This document shows positions 32,555 to 40,140 of a stretch of 64,000 nucleotides of DNA, one piece after another. The stretch's first letter is position 1, and the number at the start of each line of letters is the position of its first letter. The notes under the pieces were generated by a model. It saw nothing but the letters and a program-made list of their open reading frames with translations, did no database searches and was not told where the DNA came from. Both the position numbers and the translations under genes were made by a program. The stretch comes from JACJWR01 sp964547485 (GTDB lineage: Bacteria > Actinomycetota > Actinomycetes > S36-B12 > UBA10799): the NCBI GenBank assembly GCA_964547485.1, contig CAZJNU010000006.1:9490-73489 (forward strand), written 5' to 3'.

Positions 32555-34921
32555 GTGGCAAATAGATCACTGTTCACACGGGGAAGCTCCAGCGACTGGC
32601 CACGAGCAGTTCGACTGCTTCCGTTGGCCGCGGCGATCGCCTCCTACGTCTTGATCGTCTTTGGCAGTCATGTCCGCGTCAGCGAATCGGGGATGGGGTG
32701 CCCCGACTGGCCACTGTGCTACGGCCAGCCAGGGCCAATCCTGGAGTTTCACGCCTTGATGGAACAGGGACATCGCTATCTAGCAGCCGTGGTCTCACTG
32801 TTGGTGCTGGTAACCGCAGTCCTGGCGTTCTGGTATCGACGTTCACGCCCGGCAGCGGTTCGGCCAGCGATGTTCACGGTGGTCATGCTGGGTGTTCAGG
32901 TACTGCTCGGGGCCGTCACAGTGTTCGCCGGCAATGGGTCGCCGACGGTGGCTCTGCACCTCATCGGGGGCCTTTCGCTGCTGGCCGGGGCCACGGTCAC
33001 GGCGCTCTGTGTGTTCCTCCCCAAGGTCCAAGTCGCCGGTGCTCGGCTGCGTCGGCTGGCGTGGGCCGGTGTTGCGGCAGTGGCACTGCTCGTTACCTCA
33101 GGGTCGTTGATCGTCGACGCTGCGGTCGAGGGTCTGTGCCCCAGCATTCCGTTCTGTCCGGCGGGCAGCTCTGGGGCCGAGACAATGCTGCATGTGGGCC
33201 ACCGCAGCGTGGCGTTGGTGACCGGGGTGGTGGTCTGGGCGCTCGCGATCCACGCCTGGCGACAGTGGTCCGGGGTGCGCGGGGCCCGCCCACTGGCGGT
33301 CCTTTCCGCGGGCATGATCCTCCTCACCGCCGCAATCGGCGTCACCTCTGCCCTACTGATGGCACCCCCGGAATGGGCAGACCTTCACCTGGCAGGTGCC
33401 GCTGCGGTGCTGGTGAGCGTCGTGAGTCTGACGACACTCGGCTGGCTGTCGGGGGCAGACGCTGTCGGTGATGGCACCGGAGGGCGGGGTGACCAAATCG
33501 TGGCAGCCTCGCCCGACGACCACCGCCCGGCCACCTCCAGGACCAGGGTTCGCGATGGTGTGCTGGTGTCTGCGCTCACGGTCGTCCTTGTTGCCATCGG
33601 CTACCTCATGGGGGCCCAGCAGGGAGCAGCCAATCCCTCCGATCCCGAGGCCGGGTCCGCCAGCGCTGCCGTGACTCCAACCGGTCACACGACCATGGCG
33701 GAGGTCACGATCGAGGATATGCGTTTCGTCCCCGATCTGATCGAGGTGCCAGCGGGGGACACACTAGAGATTCGGCTGGCCAACCACGACGATCGCGACC
33801 ATGACCTCGTACTGGACTCGGGTCAACGAACGGCCCGGCTGGCCACCGGAAGCACCGAGACCCTCAGCGTCGGAGTTGTGACGGACCCGATTGAAGGGTG
33901 GTGTTCGATTGCTGGCCACCGATGGCTGGGAATGGCACTGAAAGTGGCAGTCATCGGAGGTTCGCCACCCAGTGATGCCGACTCCGAGGCACCCCACGGT
34001 TCCGGATCCCACAAGATGCCGATGGCCACGGCTTCGGGGGATGAGGTTGGTGACCTGGATCTGATGGCCTCGCCTGAGGCGACTTTTGCCGCGCACAATC
34101 CGGCACTCGCGCCGTCCACTCGGCAAGCAGTACACAGGGTCCGGCTTCCGGTGACCCAGCGTGAGTACGAGGTCGCCCCCGGGGTGCGACAGACACGCTG
34201 GACGTTCGCCGGGTCGGCACCGGGGCCGACACTTCGCGGAAGGGTGGGCGACAAATTCGAAATCACACTGATCAACCGAGGCGACATCGGGCATTCGATC
34301 GACTTCCACGCCGGCGCGCTTGCCCCGGATCGTCCAATGCGCACCATCGAGCCCGGACAGGAATTGCGCTACAACTTCACCGCCACCAAGGCAGGAATCT
34401 GGCTCTACCACTGTTCAACCATGCCAATGTCGATGCATATCGCCAATGGCATGTTCGGTGCGGTGATAATCGACCCGCCTGACCTTCCGGAGGTCGACAA
34501 GGAGTTTCTGCTGGTGCAATCCGAGTTGTACCTTGGACCGCAAGACGGCACCGCAGACCCGTCCGACATCGCTTCTGAACACCCTGATCTGGTGGTGTTC
34601 AACGGGTACGCCAATCAATATGACCATCGGCCGTTGCAGGTGGGCAGAGGCGAGCGGATCCGCATCTGGGTACTGGCAGCCGGACCGAACCGGGGCAGTG
34701 CTTTTCACATCGTGGGCGGTCAGTTCGACACGGTCTACGCCGAAGGCAGCTACCTGCTGCGCCCAGGCACTTCCGTCGGCGGTTCGCAGGTGCTCGGATT
34801 GGCCACAGCTCAAGGCGGGTTCGTCGAAACCACCTTGCCCGAACCCGGCAGGTACCCGTTTGTGTCGCACACCATGGCCGATGCCGAACGAGGAGCCCAC
34901 GGGGCGGTGGTGGTCCGATGA
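32555..34921 (+). CDS. nirK: fusion of heme A synthase-like membrane domain, cupredoxin and copper nitrite reductase (NirK)
   Basis: A 788-aa protein with three parts. (1) Residues about 20-300: eight helices of the CtaA/COX15 fold with all expected residues, Glu70/His73 (MEQGHR), His135, His216 and His278, and both Cys pairs (Cys49/Cys55 in GCPDWPLC; Cys195/Cys201). A ninth helix follows (about 335-353). (2) Residues about 381-468: a blue-copper domain with His416, Cys450, His455, Met460. (3) Residues about 510-788: two-domain NirK with type 1 His580, Cys620, His628, Met633, type 2 His585, His619, His772, and catalytic Asp583 and His718. Expected activity is nitrite to NO on the outer face of the membrane, with heme and copper as built-in electron carriers (inferred). 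A laccase-like role is the alternative. Confidence 0.88.
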   Translation: MANRSLFTRGSSSDWPRAVRLLPLAAAIASYVLIVFGSHVRVSESGMGCPDWPLCYGQPGPILEFHALMEQGHRYLAAVVSLLVLVTAVLAFWYRRSRPAAVRPAMFTVVMLGVQVLLGAVTVFAGNGSPTVALHLIGGLSLLAGATVTALCVFLPKVQVAGARLRRLAWAGVAAVALLVTSGSLIVDAAVEGLCPSIPFCPAGSSGAETMLHVGHRSVALVTGVVVWALAIHAWRQWSGVRGARPLAVLSAGMILLTAAIGVTSALLMAPPEWADLHLAGAAAVLVSVVSLTTLGWLSGADAVGDGTGGRGDQIVAASPDDHRPATSRTRVRDGVLVSALTVVLVAIGYLMGAQQGAANPSDPEAGSASAAVTPTGHTTMAEVTIEDMRFVPDLIEVPAGDTLEIRLANHDDRDHDLVLDSGQRTARLATGSTETLSVGVVTDPIEGWCSIAGHRWLGMALKVAVIGGSPPSDADSEAPHGSGSHKMPMATASGDEVGDLDLMASPEATFAAHNPALAPSTRQAVHRVRLPVTQREYEVAPGVRQTRWTFAGSAPGPTLRGRVGDKFEITLINRGDIGHSIDFHAGALAPDRPMRTIEPGQELRYNFTATKAGIWLYHCSTMPMSMHIANGMFGAVIIDPPDLPEVDKEFLLVQSELYLGPQDGTADPSDIASEHPDLVVFNGYANQYDHRPLQVGRGERIRIWVLAAGPNRGSAFHIVGGQFDTVYAEGSYLLRPGTSVGGSQVLGLATAQGGFVETTLPEPGRYPFVSHTMADAERGAHGAVVVR

Positions 34922-36384
34922 GACGGGGCTCCACGACTGTCGAGACCGTGGGGGTGATCGGTGCCGGCGTCGCGGGCCTCGCCGCGGCTGGGGTGCTGGC
35001 TCGGCAGGGATTCAAGGTCGAGGTCTTCGAAGCAAATGACAAAATCGGCGGTTGCTGCTCGACGACCGAAATCGGGGGCTTCACGTTCAATGACGGCGCC
35101 CTGTACCTGGCTTTGCCAGCCCTGCTTGACCGCACTTTCGAGGCGGTTGGGTTGGATCGGCGATCTGCTCTTCCGCTGCGACGGATCACGGCGCCACAAA
35201 CCACTGTCCTGCCCACTGGTGATCGCGTCACCTTCGGTGATGGTCGACGTATCACGGTTCAGCGAGCTCGAGGAACGATCGACGAGCTACTGCTGGAGCG
35301 TGAACTTGACCGAATGATGTCGCGCTGGGAACCAGCATTGCGCCTGCTCACTGATGAGATCCTGGCCGAGCCGCTCTCCCTCCCGCGCGCCCTGGCCAAA
35401 GGGTGGCGGCAGTTGCCCAAGTTTCGCGGGACAGTGGCCGCCGAGCTGAATCGTCTTTTCAGCGACGACGCCGTTCGGGCGGCGATGTCAGGAGTCCTGT
35501 TGTACACCGGAATCCCCCCACAGCAGCAACCCGTCATCTCCATCCTTGGTCTTGTCACGTTGTTCAGCGACGGCTTTCATCTGCCGGAGGGTGGCATGGG
35601 ACAAGTGCCCAAGGCCTTAGGTGACGCCGTCCGCATCGGCGGGGGGAAGATTCACCTCAACAGCCGAATCGACCGGATTGCCGTCAGCGGAGATCGTGTC
35701 CGAGGCCTGCGCCTTCGAGGTCAGGAACTGGTCGAACTGGATGCAGTCGTCTCCACCGCCAGTGGAATGTTGACGTTCGGCTCGTTGCTGAGCCCGACGG
35801 ATTCGCCCCGAAGGTTGGCGCGCAAGGCCGAACGGGCGCAACTTTCGCATAGCGCGTTTTCGGTCCAACTTGGTCTGCGGAACAAGATCAACACACCCAG
35901 TCACTCGAATTGCCAGTTGCCGTTGATGGAGCGGCAAGGCGACGTTTTCAGCCCGTGCGACGACGGCGTGAAGTGGCTTGTCTACGACACGCCGACGGTG
36001 ACCCTGCCGGAATTGTCGCTCACGGGCGGCAGCATCATCGAGATGTACCCGCCGGTGCAGCGGGGTCTCCCCATCGATGACTGGACCGATTCGCGCGACG
36101 CCCACATTGTCGACAAAGCCTTGGAAGCACTGTCACGAGTCCACGATCTGGATGTCGCCGTGACCCGGGTAACCAGTCCGAAGGGCTTTCAGGACAGACT
36201 CAATCTGTATCGCGGGGCGGTGTACGGATTGTCCCCGCAGGTCGCACCGTGGAACCATTTTCCCCACCGCACTGCTATCCGGGGCTTGTATCAGAGCGGC
36301 CAGACAACGTACCCGGGATATAGCGTCGGACGATCAGCCATCTCTGGCGTCCTGGCCGCCGAAGCACTTATACAGGACCAGTGA
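34918..36384 (+). CDS. FAD-dependent oxidoreductase of the phytoene desaturase/CrtI type
   Basis: A 488-aa flavoprotein with an N-terminal Rossmann motif (VGVIGAGVAGLAAAGVLARQG), the GG-rich second FAD motif (EANDKIGGCCSTTEIGG) and the C-terminal FAD contact (RGLYQSGQTTYPGYSVGRSAISG), the hallmark of CrtI/protoporphyrinogen-oxidase-like amine oxidase folds. Its ATG lies in an ATGA overlap with the NirK fusion gene, so the two are coupled. Carotenoid partners are absent nearby. A role in the electron supply or in modifying heme or quinone for the fusion protein is a guess from context. It converges on the narGHJI-HPP operon with a 46-bp gap. Confidence 0.8.
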   Translation: MRRGSTTVETVGVIGAGVAGLAAAGVLARQGFKVEVFEANDKIGGCCSTTEIGGFTFNDGALYLALPALLDRTFEAVGLDRRSALPLRRITAPQTTVLPTGDRVTFGDGRRITVQRARGTIDELLLERELDRMMSRWEPALRLLTDEILAEPLSLPRALAKGWRQLPKFRGTVAAELNRLFSDDAVRAAMSGVLLYTGIPPQQQPVISILGLVTLFSDGFHLPEGGMGQVPKALGDAVRIGGGKIHLNSRIDRIAVSGDRVRGLRLRGQELVELDAVVSTASGMLTFGSLLSPTDSPRRLARKAERAQLSHSAFSVQLGLRNKINTPSHSNCQLPLMERQGDVFSPCDDGVKWLVYDTPTVTLPELSLTGGSIIEMYPPVQRGLPIDDWTDSRDAHIVDKALEALSRVHDLDVAVTRVTSPKGFQDRLNLYRGAVYGLSPQVAPWNHFPHRTAIRGLYQSGQTTYPGYSVGRSAISGVLAAEALIQDQ

Positions 36385-36430
36385 CACCCGGCGCCGACCC
36401 TGCGGACTCACCCTGCAGCAGGGCAACCGG

Positions 36431-37069
36431 CTACCGCCGCGGCGCCCAAAGCGGGTAAGGCAAACCTGCGAGGCGGTTGATCGCCAGCCCTTCCAGGATC
36501 ATCAGCACCACCGCGATCATCAGGATCAGCAACTGCTCCGGGGTCCGCATCAGGCCGAGGGCCACGATCAGGGTCGTCGCGCCTGCCGGCGCGTGCGGCA
36601 CCCCCAGCCAGACCATGAACGACAGGGTCAGGCACAGTGCGACGGTGGCAGCCCCCACCCGAGGCCAGGTGACATCCTCGAGGTCCGGTGCCACCGTCGT
36701 CAGTCCAAAGATGAGTAGAGCCAGAAAGCCCGCGACCACCCCGATCAGATGCCCGCAGAAGACGTTGCGAGGGGCCGCCTGATCACCGAGCGCGGCGAAG
36801 AAGAGCAGGAATGCGGTGGGCCCGAGTGACGGGAACACGAAAGGCTGGTCGGTTACCGCCGCGATGCTGGAGAGCACGGCGATGGAGATTGCGGAGTTGA
36901 TCAGAACATAGGCGCCGAGTACGATCCGGTTGTTGTGCCGCGTTTGCAGCCCCTTGAGGCCGAACCGGGTGGCCAGTCCGTGTACCTGTGCTGGCAGGTC
37001 GCCGTAGGGTCCTCGAGGTTCGCCGCCAGCTACTCCGGACGCCTCGATCCGAGCCTGCTCATTCGTCAT
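36431..37069 (-). CDS. HPP-family membrane protein, candidate nitrite/nitrate permease
   Basis: A 212-aa protein with four to five transmembrane helices and the HPP-family signatures FPSLGPTAFLLF and a loop that in the family reads HPPAGAT but here is HAPAGAT. HPP proteins include chloroplast and cyanobacterial nitrite transporters. As the last gene after narI (25 nt gap, AAAGGA ribosome site), it probably moves nitrite or nitrate across the membrane for the nitrate reductase. It appears in place of NarK, which is not seen. Confidence 0.8.
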   Translation of the reverse strand: MTNEQARIEASGVAGGEPRGPYGDLPAQVHGLATRFGLKGLQTRHNNRIVLGAYVLINSAISIAVLSSIAAVTDQPFVFPSLGPTAFLLFFAALGDQAAPRNVFCGHLIGVVAGFLALLIFGLTTVAPDLEDVTWPRVGAATVALCLTLSFMVWLGVPHAPAGATTLIVALGLMRTPEQLLILMIAVVLMILEGLAINRLAGLPYPLWAPRR

Positions 37070-37094
37070 CGGTGATCCTTTCGCTGCGGCGGAA

Positions 37095-37847
37095 TCAGTC
37101 TCGACCGATCGTCTGCCAACGCCGGGACGTTCCCGGATTGGGGATGTGAGCAGCTGCCCTGCTCCGGTAGACGATGTACGGCCGGGTCAGATAGAACACG
37201 GGGGCACTGAAGGCGTGCACCAACCGCCCCCAGGGGAAGAGCGCGAAGAAGAGCCAGGCGATGGTCACGTGGACCTGATAGATCGTCGGCGCACCGACCA
37301 TCAGCGAAGGGTCCGGCTGAAGGTAGAACAGGCTGCGGAACCATTCACCGACCGTCGGACGGTAGTTGTAGCCGGGACCGAAGATGTTGTAGCCCACGGT
37401 CTCGGCCATTCCCAGCAGGATCATGATCCACAGGATTATGAAGGTCATCAGGTCGGTCCAGGTGGTGGCGCTGCGCACTCGGGGATTGTGGAGTCGGCGC
37501 GCGGTGAGTATCGCCAGCCCGGCCACGCACAGCACCACCGCGAATCCGCCCGCATACTTCGACACGGAGGCGTATAGGGATTCGTTGATACCGAAGAACT
37601 CAGTCCAGGATTCGGGTATCAAGATGCCGAGCACATGCCCGGCGATTGCCAGCAGCGCGCCGTAGTGGAACATCATCGCGCCGATGATGAGCCACTTCTT
37701 TTCATACAGTTCCGAGGACCGGCTGCCCCATCCGTACTTGTCGAACCGATATCGCCACACCAGCCCGACGACGAAAACGGAAATCCCGATGTAGGGCAGG
37801 ATTCCGAAGAGCAACCAGTCCCAGGTGCTTGCGGTGGAATCGGTCAT
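37095..37847 (-). CDS. narI: respiratory nitrate reductase gamma subunit
   Basis: A 250-aa cytochrome b subunit with five transmembrane helices. Heme-ligand His candidates are in MMFHYGALLAIAGH (helix 2) and in QVHVTIAWLFFALFPWGRLVHAFS (helix 5), the NarI arrangement for two b-type hemes. It oxidises quinol and passes electrons to NarH. Its ATG overlaps the narJ stop by 4 nt. The C-terminus after RPYIVYRSR is as expected for actinobacterial NarI. Confidence 0.95.
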   Translation of the reverse strand: MTDSTASTWDWLLFGILPYIGISVFVVGLVWRYRFDKYGWGSRSSELYEKKWLIIGAMMFHYGALLAIAGHVLGILIPESWTEFFGINESLYASVSKYAGGFAVVLCVAGLAILTARRLHNPRVRSATTWTDLMTFIILWIMILLGMAETVGYNIFGPGYNYRPTVGEWFRSLFYLQPDPSLMVGAPTIYQVHVTIAWLFFALFPWGRLVHAFSAPVFYLTRPYIVYRSRAAAHIPNPGTSRRWQTIGRD

Positions 37848-38503
37848 CTGCGGGCCCCGCTCACGCTGGCGTTCTCAATCTGGTACACGTCCAACCCAAC
37901 CGACTCCTCGGGCGGGCCCTCAGCGGCCAGCGACACCACTGCGGCAAGATCGGCGTCGTCGAGTCGGGGTAGCACGGCGAGTACGGCAGCGATCAACGGC
38001 GCGAAAGGGTCGTCGAAATCGGCCAGGGAGCGACGCAACAGTTCCAATGACCGCCGATGTGATCCCAGCAACCGGATCCCGCGGGGTTCGTCGGCCGCGA
38101 ACTCCAACAGCAGCGGAAGGTAGTCCGGGAGTTCCCCGCTGCTGATGTCGTAACCGTGTCGTAGGAGTACATGTTTGATCTGCAGGAGCGCGGCCCCCCG
38201 ATTGCGGGTATCGCCATGAGTGAGGTACGTCAGATGCAGGGGAGTTCTGCGTCGGAAGTCGAACGCGGCGACGTAACGTTGTTCGCGCTCGTCGGCGGGT
38301 AGTGCGACCCACCAAACCGTAAATGATGTAAGGGCATCGGCGGCGCCCCCGGCAGGCAATTGCCGTGACCGAACAATCAGATCGGGGTAGAGCGCGACCG
38401 TGTCCGGCGTCGGGTAATCCAGCAAGACCGAAACGATCGACAACAGCGTGGATGTTCCCGCCGGGTCGAGTGATCGCCGGGAGGACCTGCGCAGGATGCT
38501 CAT
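37844..38503 (-). CDS. narJ: nitrate reductase molybdenum cofactor assembly chaperone
   Basis: A 219-aa cytosolic chaperone. The ATG at 38503 is chosen because it overlaps the narH stop by 4 nt; the longer frame to 38554 lies inside narH. NarJ/TorD-type helical protein with LLDYPTPDTVALYPDL, YVAAFDFRRRTPLHLTYLTHGDTRNRG cut here by eye, and ELPDYLPLLLEFAA, all typical of NarJ. It holds apo-NarG until the Mo cofactor is inserted; it is not part of the finished enzyme. Confidence 0.94.
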   Translation of the reverse strand: MSILRRSSRRSLDPAGTSTLLSIVSVLLDYPTPDTVALYPDLIVRSRQLPAGGAADALTSFTVWWVALPADEREQRYVAAFDFRRRTPLHLTYLTHGDTRNRGAALLQIKHVLLRHGYDISSGELPDYLPLLLEFAADEPRGIRLLGSHRRSLELLRRSLADFDDPFAPLIAAVLAVLPRLDDADLAAVVSLAAEGPPEESVGLDVYQIENASVSGARR

Positions 38504-40140
38504 AACGCACCTGCCTGACCGAACGGGTTGCCCGTGGTCAGCTCGCCGTTCCACCCGAGCAGGTTGAACCGTTTGTTGCCGTCCCCGTCGACAAAGATGC
38601 TGCCACTGCCGTCTGTCGCCGGGATTCCTCCGGAACCCAACCCGCGAAACTCTGCGCCCTGACCCTGCCCGACGAGTGCTTCGGCGACTCCGGGGCCGCC
38701 AGGGAAGTCCAGGCTGCAGTGCTGCGTCTGCAGTGCACCGGCGTCCTCGCGGTGAGCGGTCGGGATGACGTATCGGTCTCGGTACTCGCCCACCGCCAGC
38801 AGTCGGAACAACTTCTCAACGTCATCGTCATCGAATCCGACGGCAGCGAGGAGGTCGTCGGGCACATCCTCACCGAACTGCATGGCCCGCTTGACTGCCC
38901 GCAGCACCGTAAGTCTCCGCAGAGCGTCGCGCACCGGAGCCGCATTTCCGGCCGAGAAGATCGAAGCGAGGTAGTCGATGGGAATTCGCAGATTCTCGAT
39001 CCCCGCCAGCACCTTCTGGGTGTCGTCGGCATCGAAACCGGCATCGGCGGCATTATCGGCCATTGGAGCAAGCGGAGGGACGTACCAGACCATCGGCATC
39101 GTGCGGAACTCGGGATGCAGCGGAAGCGCCACCCGCAAATCCTTGGCCAAAGCGTAAACCGGTGAGTTCTGAGCCGCCTGCAACCAGTCGAACGGCACGC
39201 CACTGCGCTCTGCGGCACGGAGGACCTCTGGGTCGCGCGGATCCAACATTACGCGTCGATGGGCCTCGACGAGGTCGTGCGCCTCAGGGGTCTGGGCCGC
39301 GGCCGTCACCGCGTCCACGTCATACAGGACCACGCCGATGTAACGGATACGGCCGACGCAGGTCTCCGAACAAATGGTTGGCTGACCATCCTCGATCCGG
39401 GGGTAGCAGAACGTGCACTTCTCGGCCTTGCCGCTGACGTGGTTGAAGTAGACCTTCTTGTAGGGGCAGCCCGACACGCACATCCGCCAGCCGCGACAGG
39501 CATTCTGATCGACCAGCACGATCCCGTCCTCGACGCGTTTGTACATGGCGCCCGAGGGGCAGGAGGCGACACATGCCGGGTTAAGGCAGTGGTTGCAGAT
39601 CCGGGGGAGGTAGAACATGAACACTTGCTCATACTCAAGCTGCGCCTGCTGTCCCAGGGAGGCTGCGTTCGGGTCCTGCTGGAAGCGCTCGTTGGTGCCG
39701 GCGAGGTTGTCATCCCAGTTGGGTCCCCAGGTGAGCTTCAACGGCTCTCCGGTCAACCGGGATCGGGATTGGACGACGGGGGAGTGTTCCTGCAGCGGAG
39801 CACTGACCAGGTTGGCGTATTCGTAGGTCCACGGCTCATAGTAGTCGTCGATTTGAGGCAGGTCGGGATTGCCGAAGATGCTGAGCAGTTTGCGGATTCG
39901 GCCGCCGGCCTTGAGTTTGAGTCGGCCCTTGCCGTCCAGGGCCCAGCCGCCCTTCCAGTGTTCGTTGTCCTCCCACCGCTTGGGATAGCCGACCCCAGGT
40001 TTGGTCTCAACGTTGTTGAACCACACGTAGTCGGTACCCGAACGGTTGGTCCATGCTTGTTTGCAGGTGACGCTGCAGGTGTGGCACCCGATGCATTTGT
40101 CCAGCGCCATCACCATCATCAGTTGCGCCCGCACCCGCAT
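38500..40140 (-). CDS. narH: respiratory nitrate reductase beta subunit
   Basis: A 546-aa iron-sulphur protein with the four Cys clusters of NarH: CIGCHTCSVTCK near the N-terminus, CNHCLNPACVASCP, CRGWRMCVSGCP (Trp in place of one Cys, marking the 3Fe-4S centre) and CTFCYPRIEDGQPTICSETC. It relays electrons from NarI hemes to NarG on the cytoplasmic side. The ATG shares one base with the narG stop (TGATG). Length is within the family range. Confidence 0.96.
   Translation of the reverse strand: MRVRAQLMMVMALDKCIGCHTCSVTCKQAWTNRSGTDYVWFNNVETKPGVGYPKRWEDNEHWKGGWALDGKGRLKLKAGGRIRKLLSIFGNPDLPQIDDYYEPWTYEYANLVSAPLQEHSPVVQSRSRLTGEPLKLTWGPNWDDNLAGTNERFQQDPNAASLGQQAQLEYEQVFMFYLPRICNHCLNPACVASCPSGAMYKRVEDGIVLVDQNACRGWRMCVSGCPYKKVYFNHVSGKAEKCTFCYPRIEDGQPTICSETCVGRIRYIGVVLYDVDAVTAAAQTPEAHDLVEAHRRVMLDPRDPEVLRAAERSGVPFDWLQAAQNSPVYALAKDLRVALPLHPEFRTMPMVWYVPPLAPMADNAADAGFDADDTQKVLAGIENLRIPIDYLASIFSAGNAAPVRDALRRLTVLRAVKRAMQFGEDVPDDLLAAVGFDDDDVEKLFRLLAVGEYRDRYVIPTAHREDAGALQTQHCSLDFPGGPGVAEALVGQGQGAEFRGLGSGGIPATDGSGSIFVDGDGNKRFNLLGWNGELTTGNPFGQAGAL

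Noticed and set aside
32555..34921. Simple two-domain laccase
   Set aside because: The residues matching the NirK catalytic Asp and His (Asp583, His718) and the type 2 set are present, and nar genes are next door; not excluded fully, kept as an alternative.
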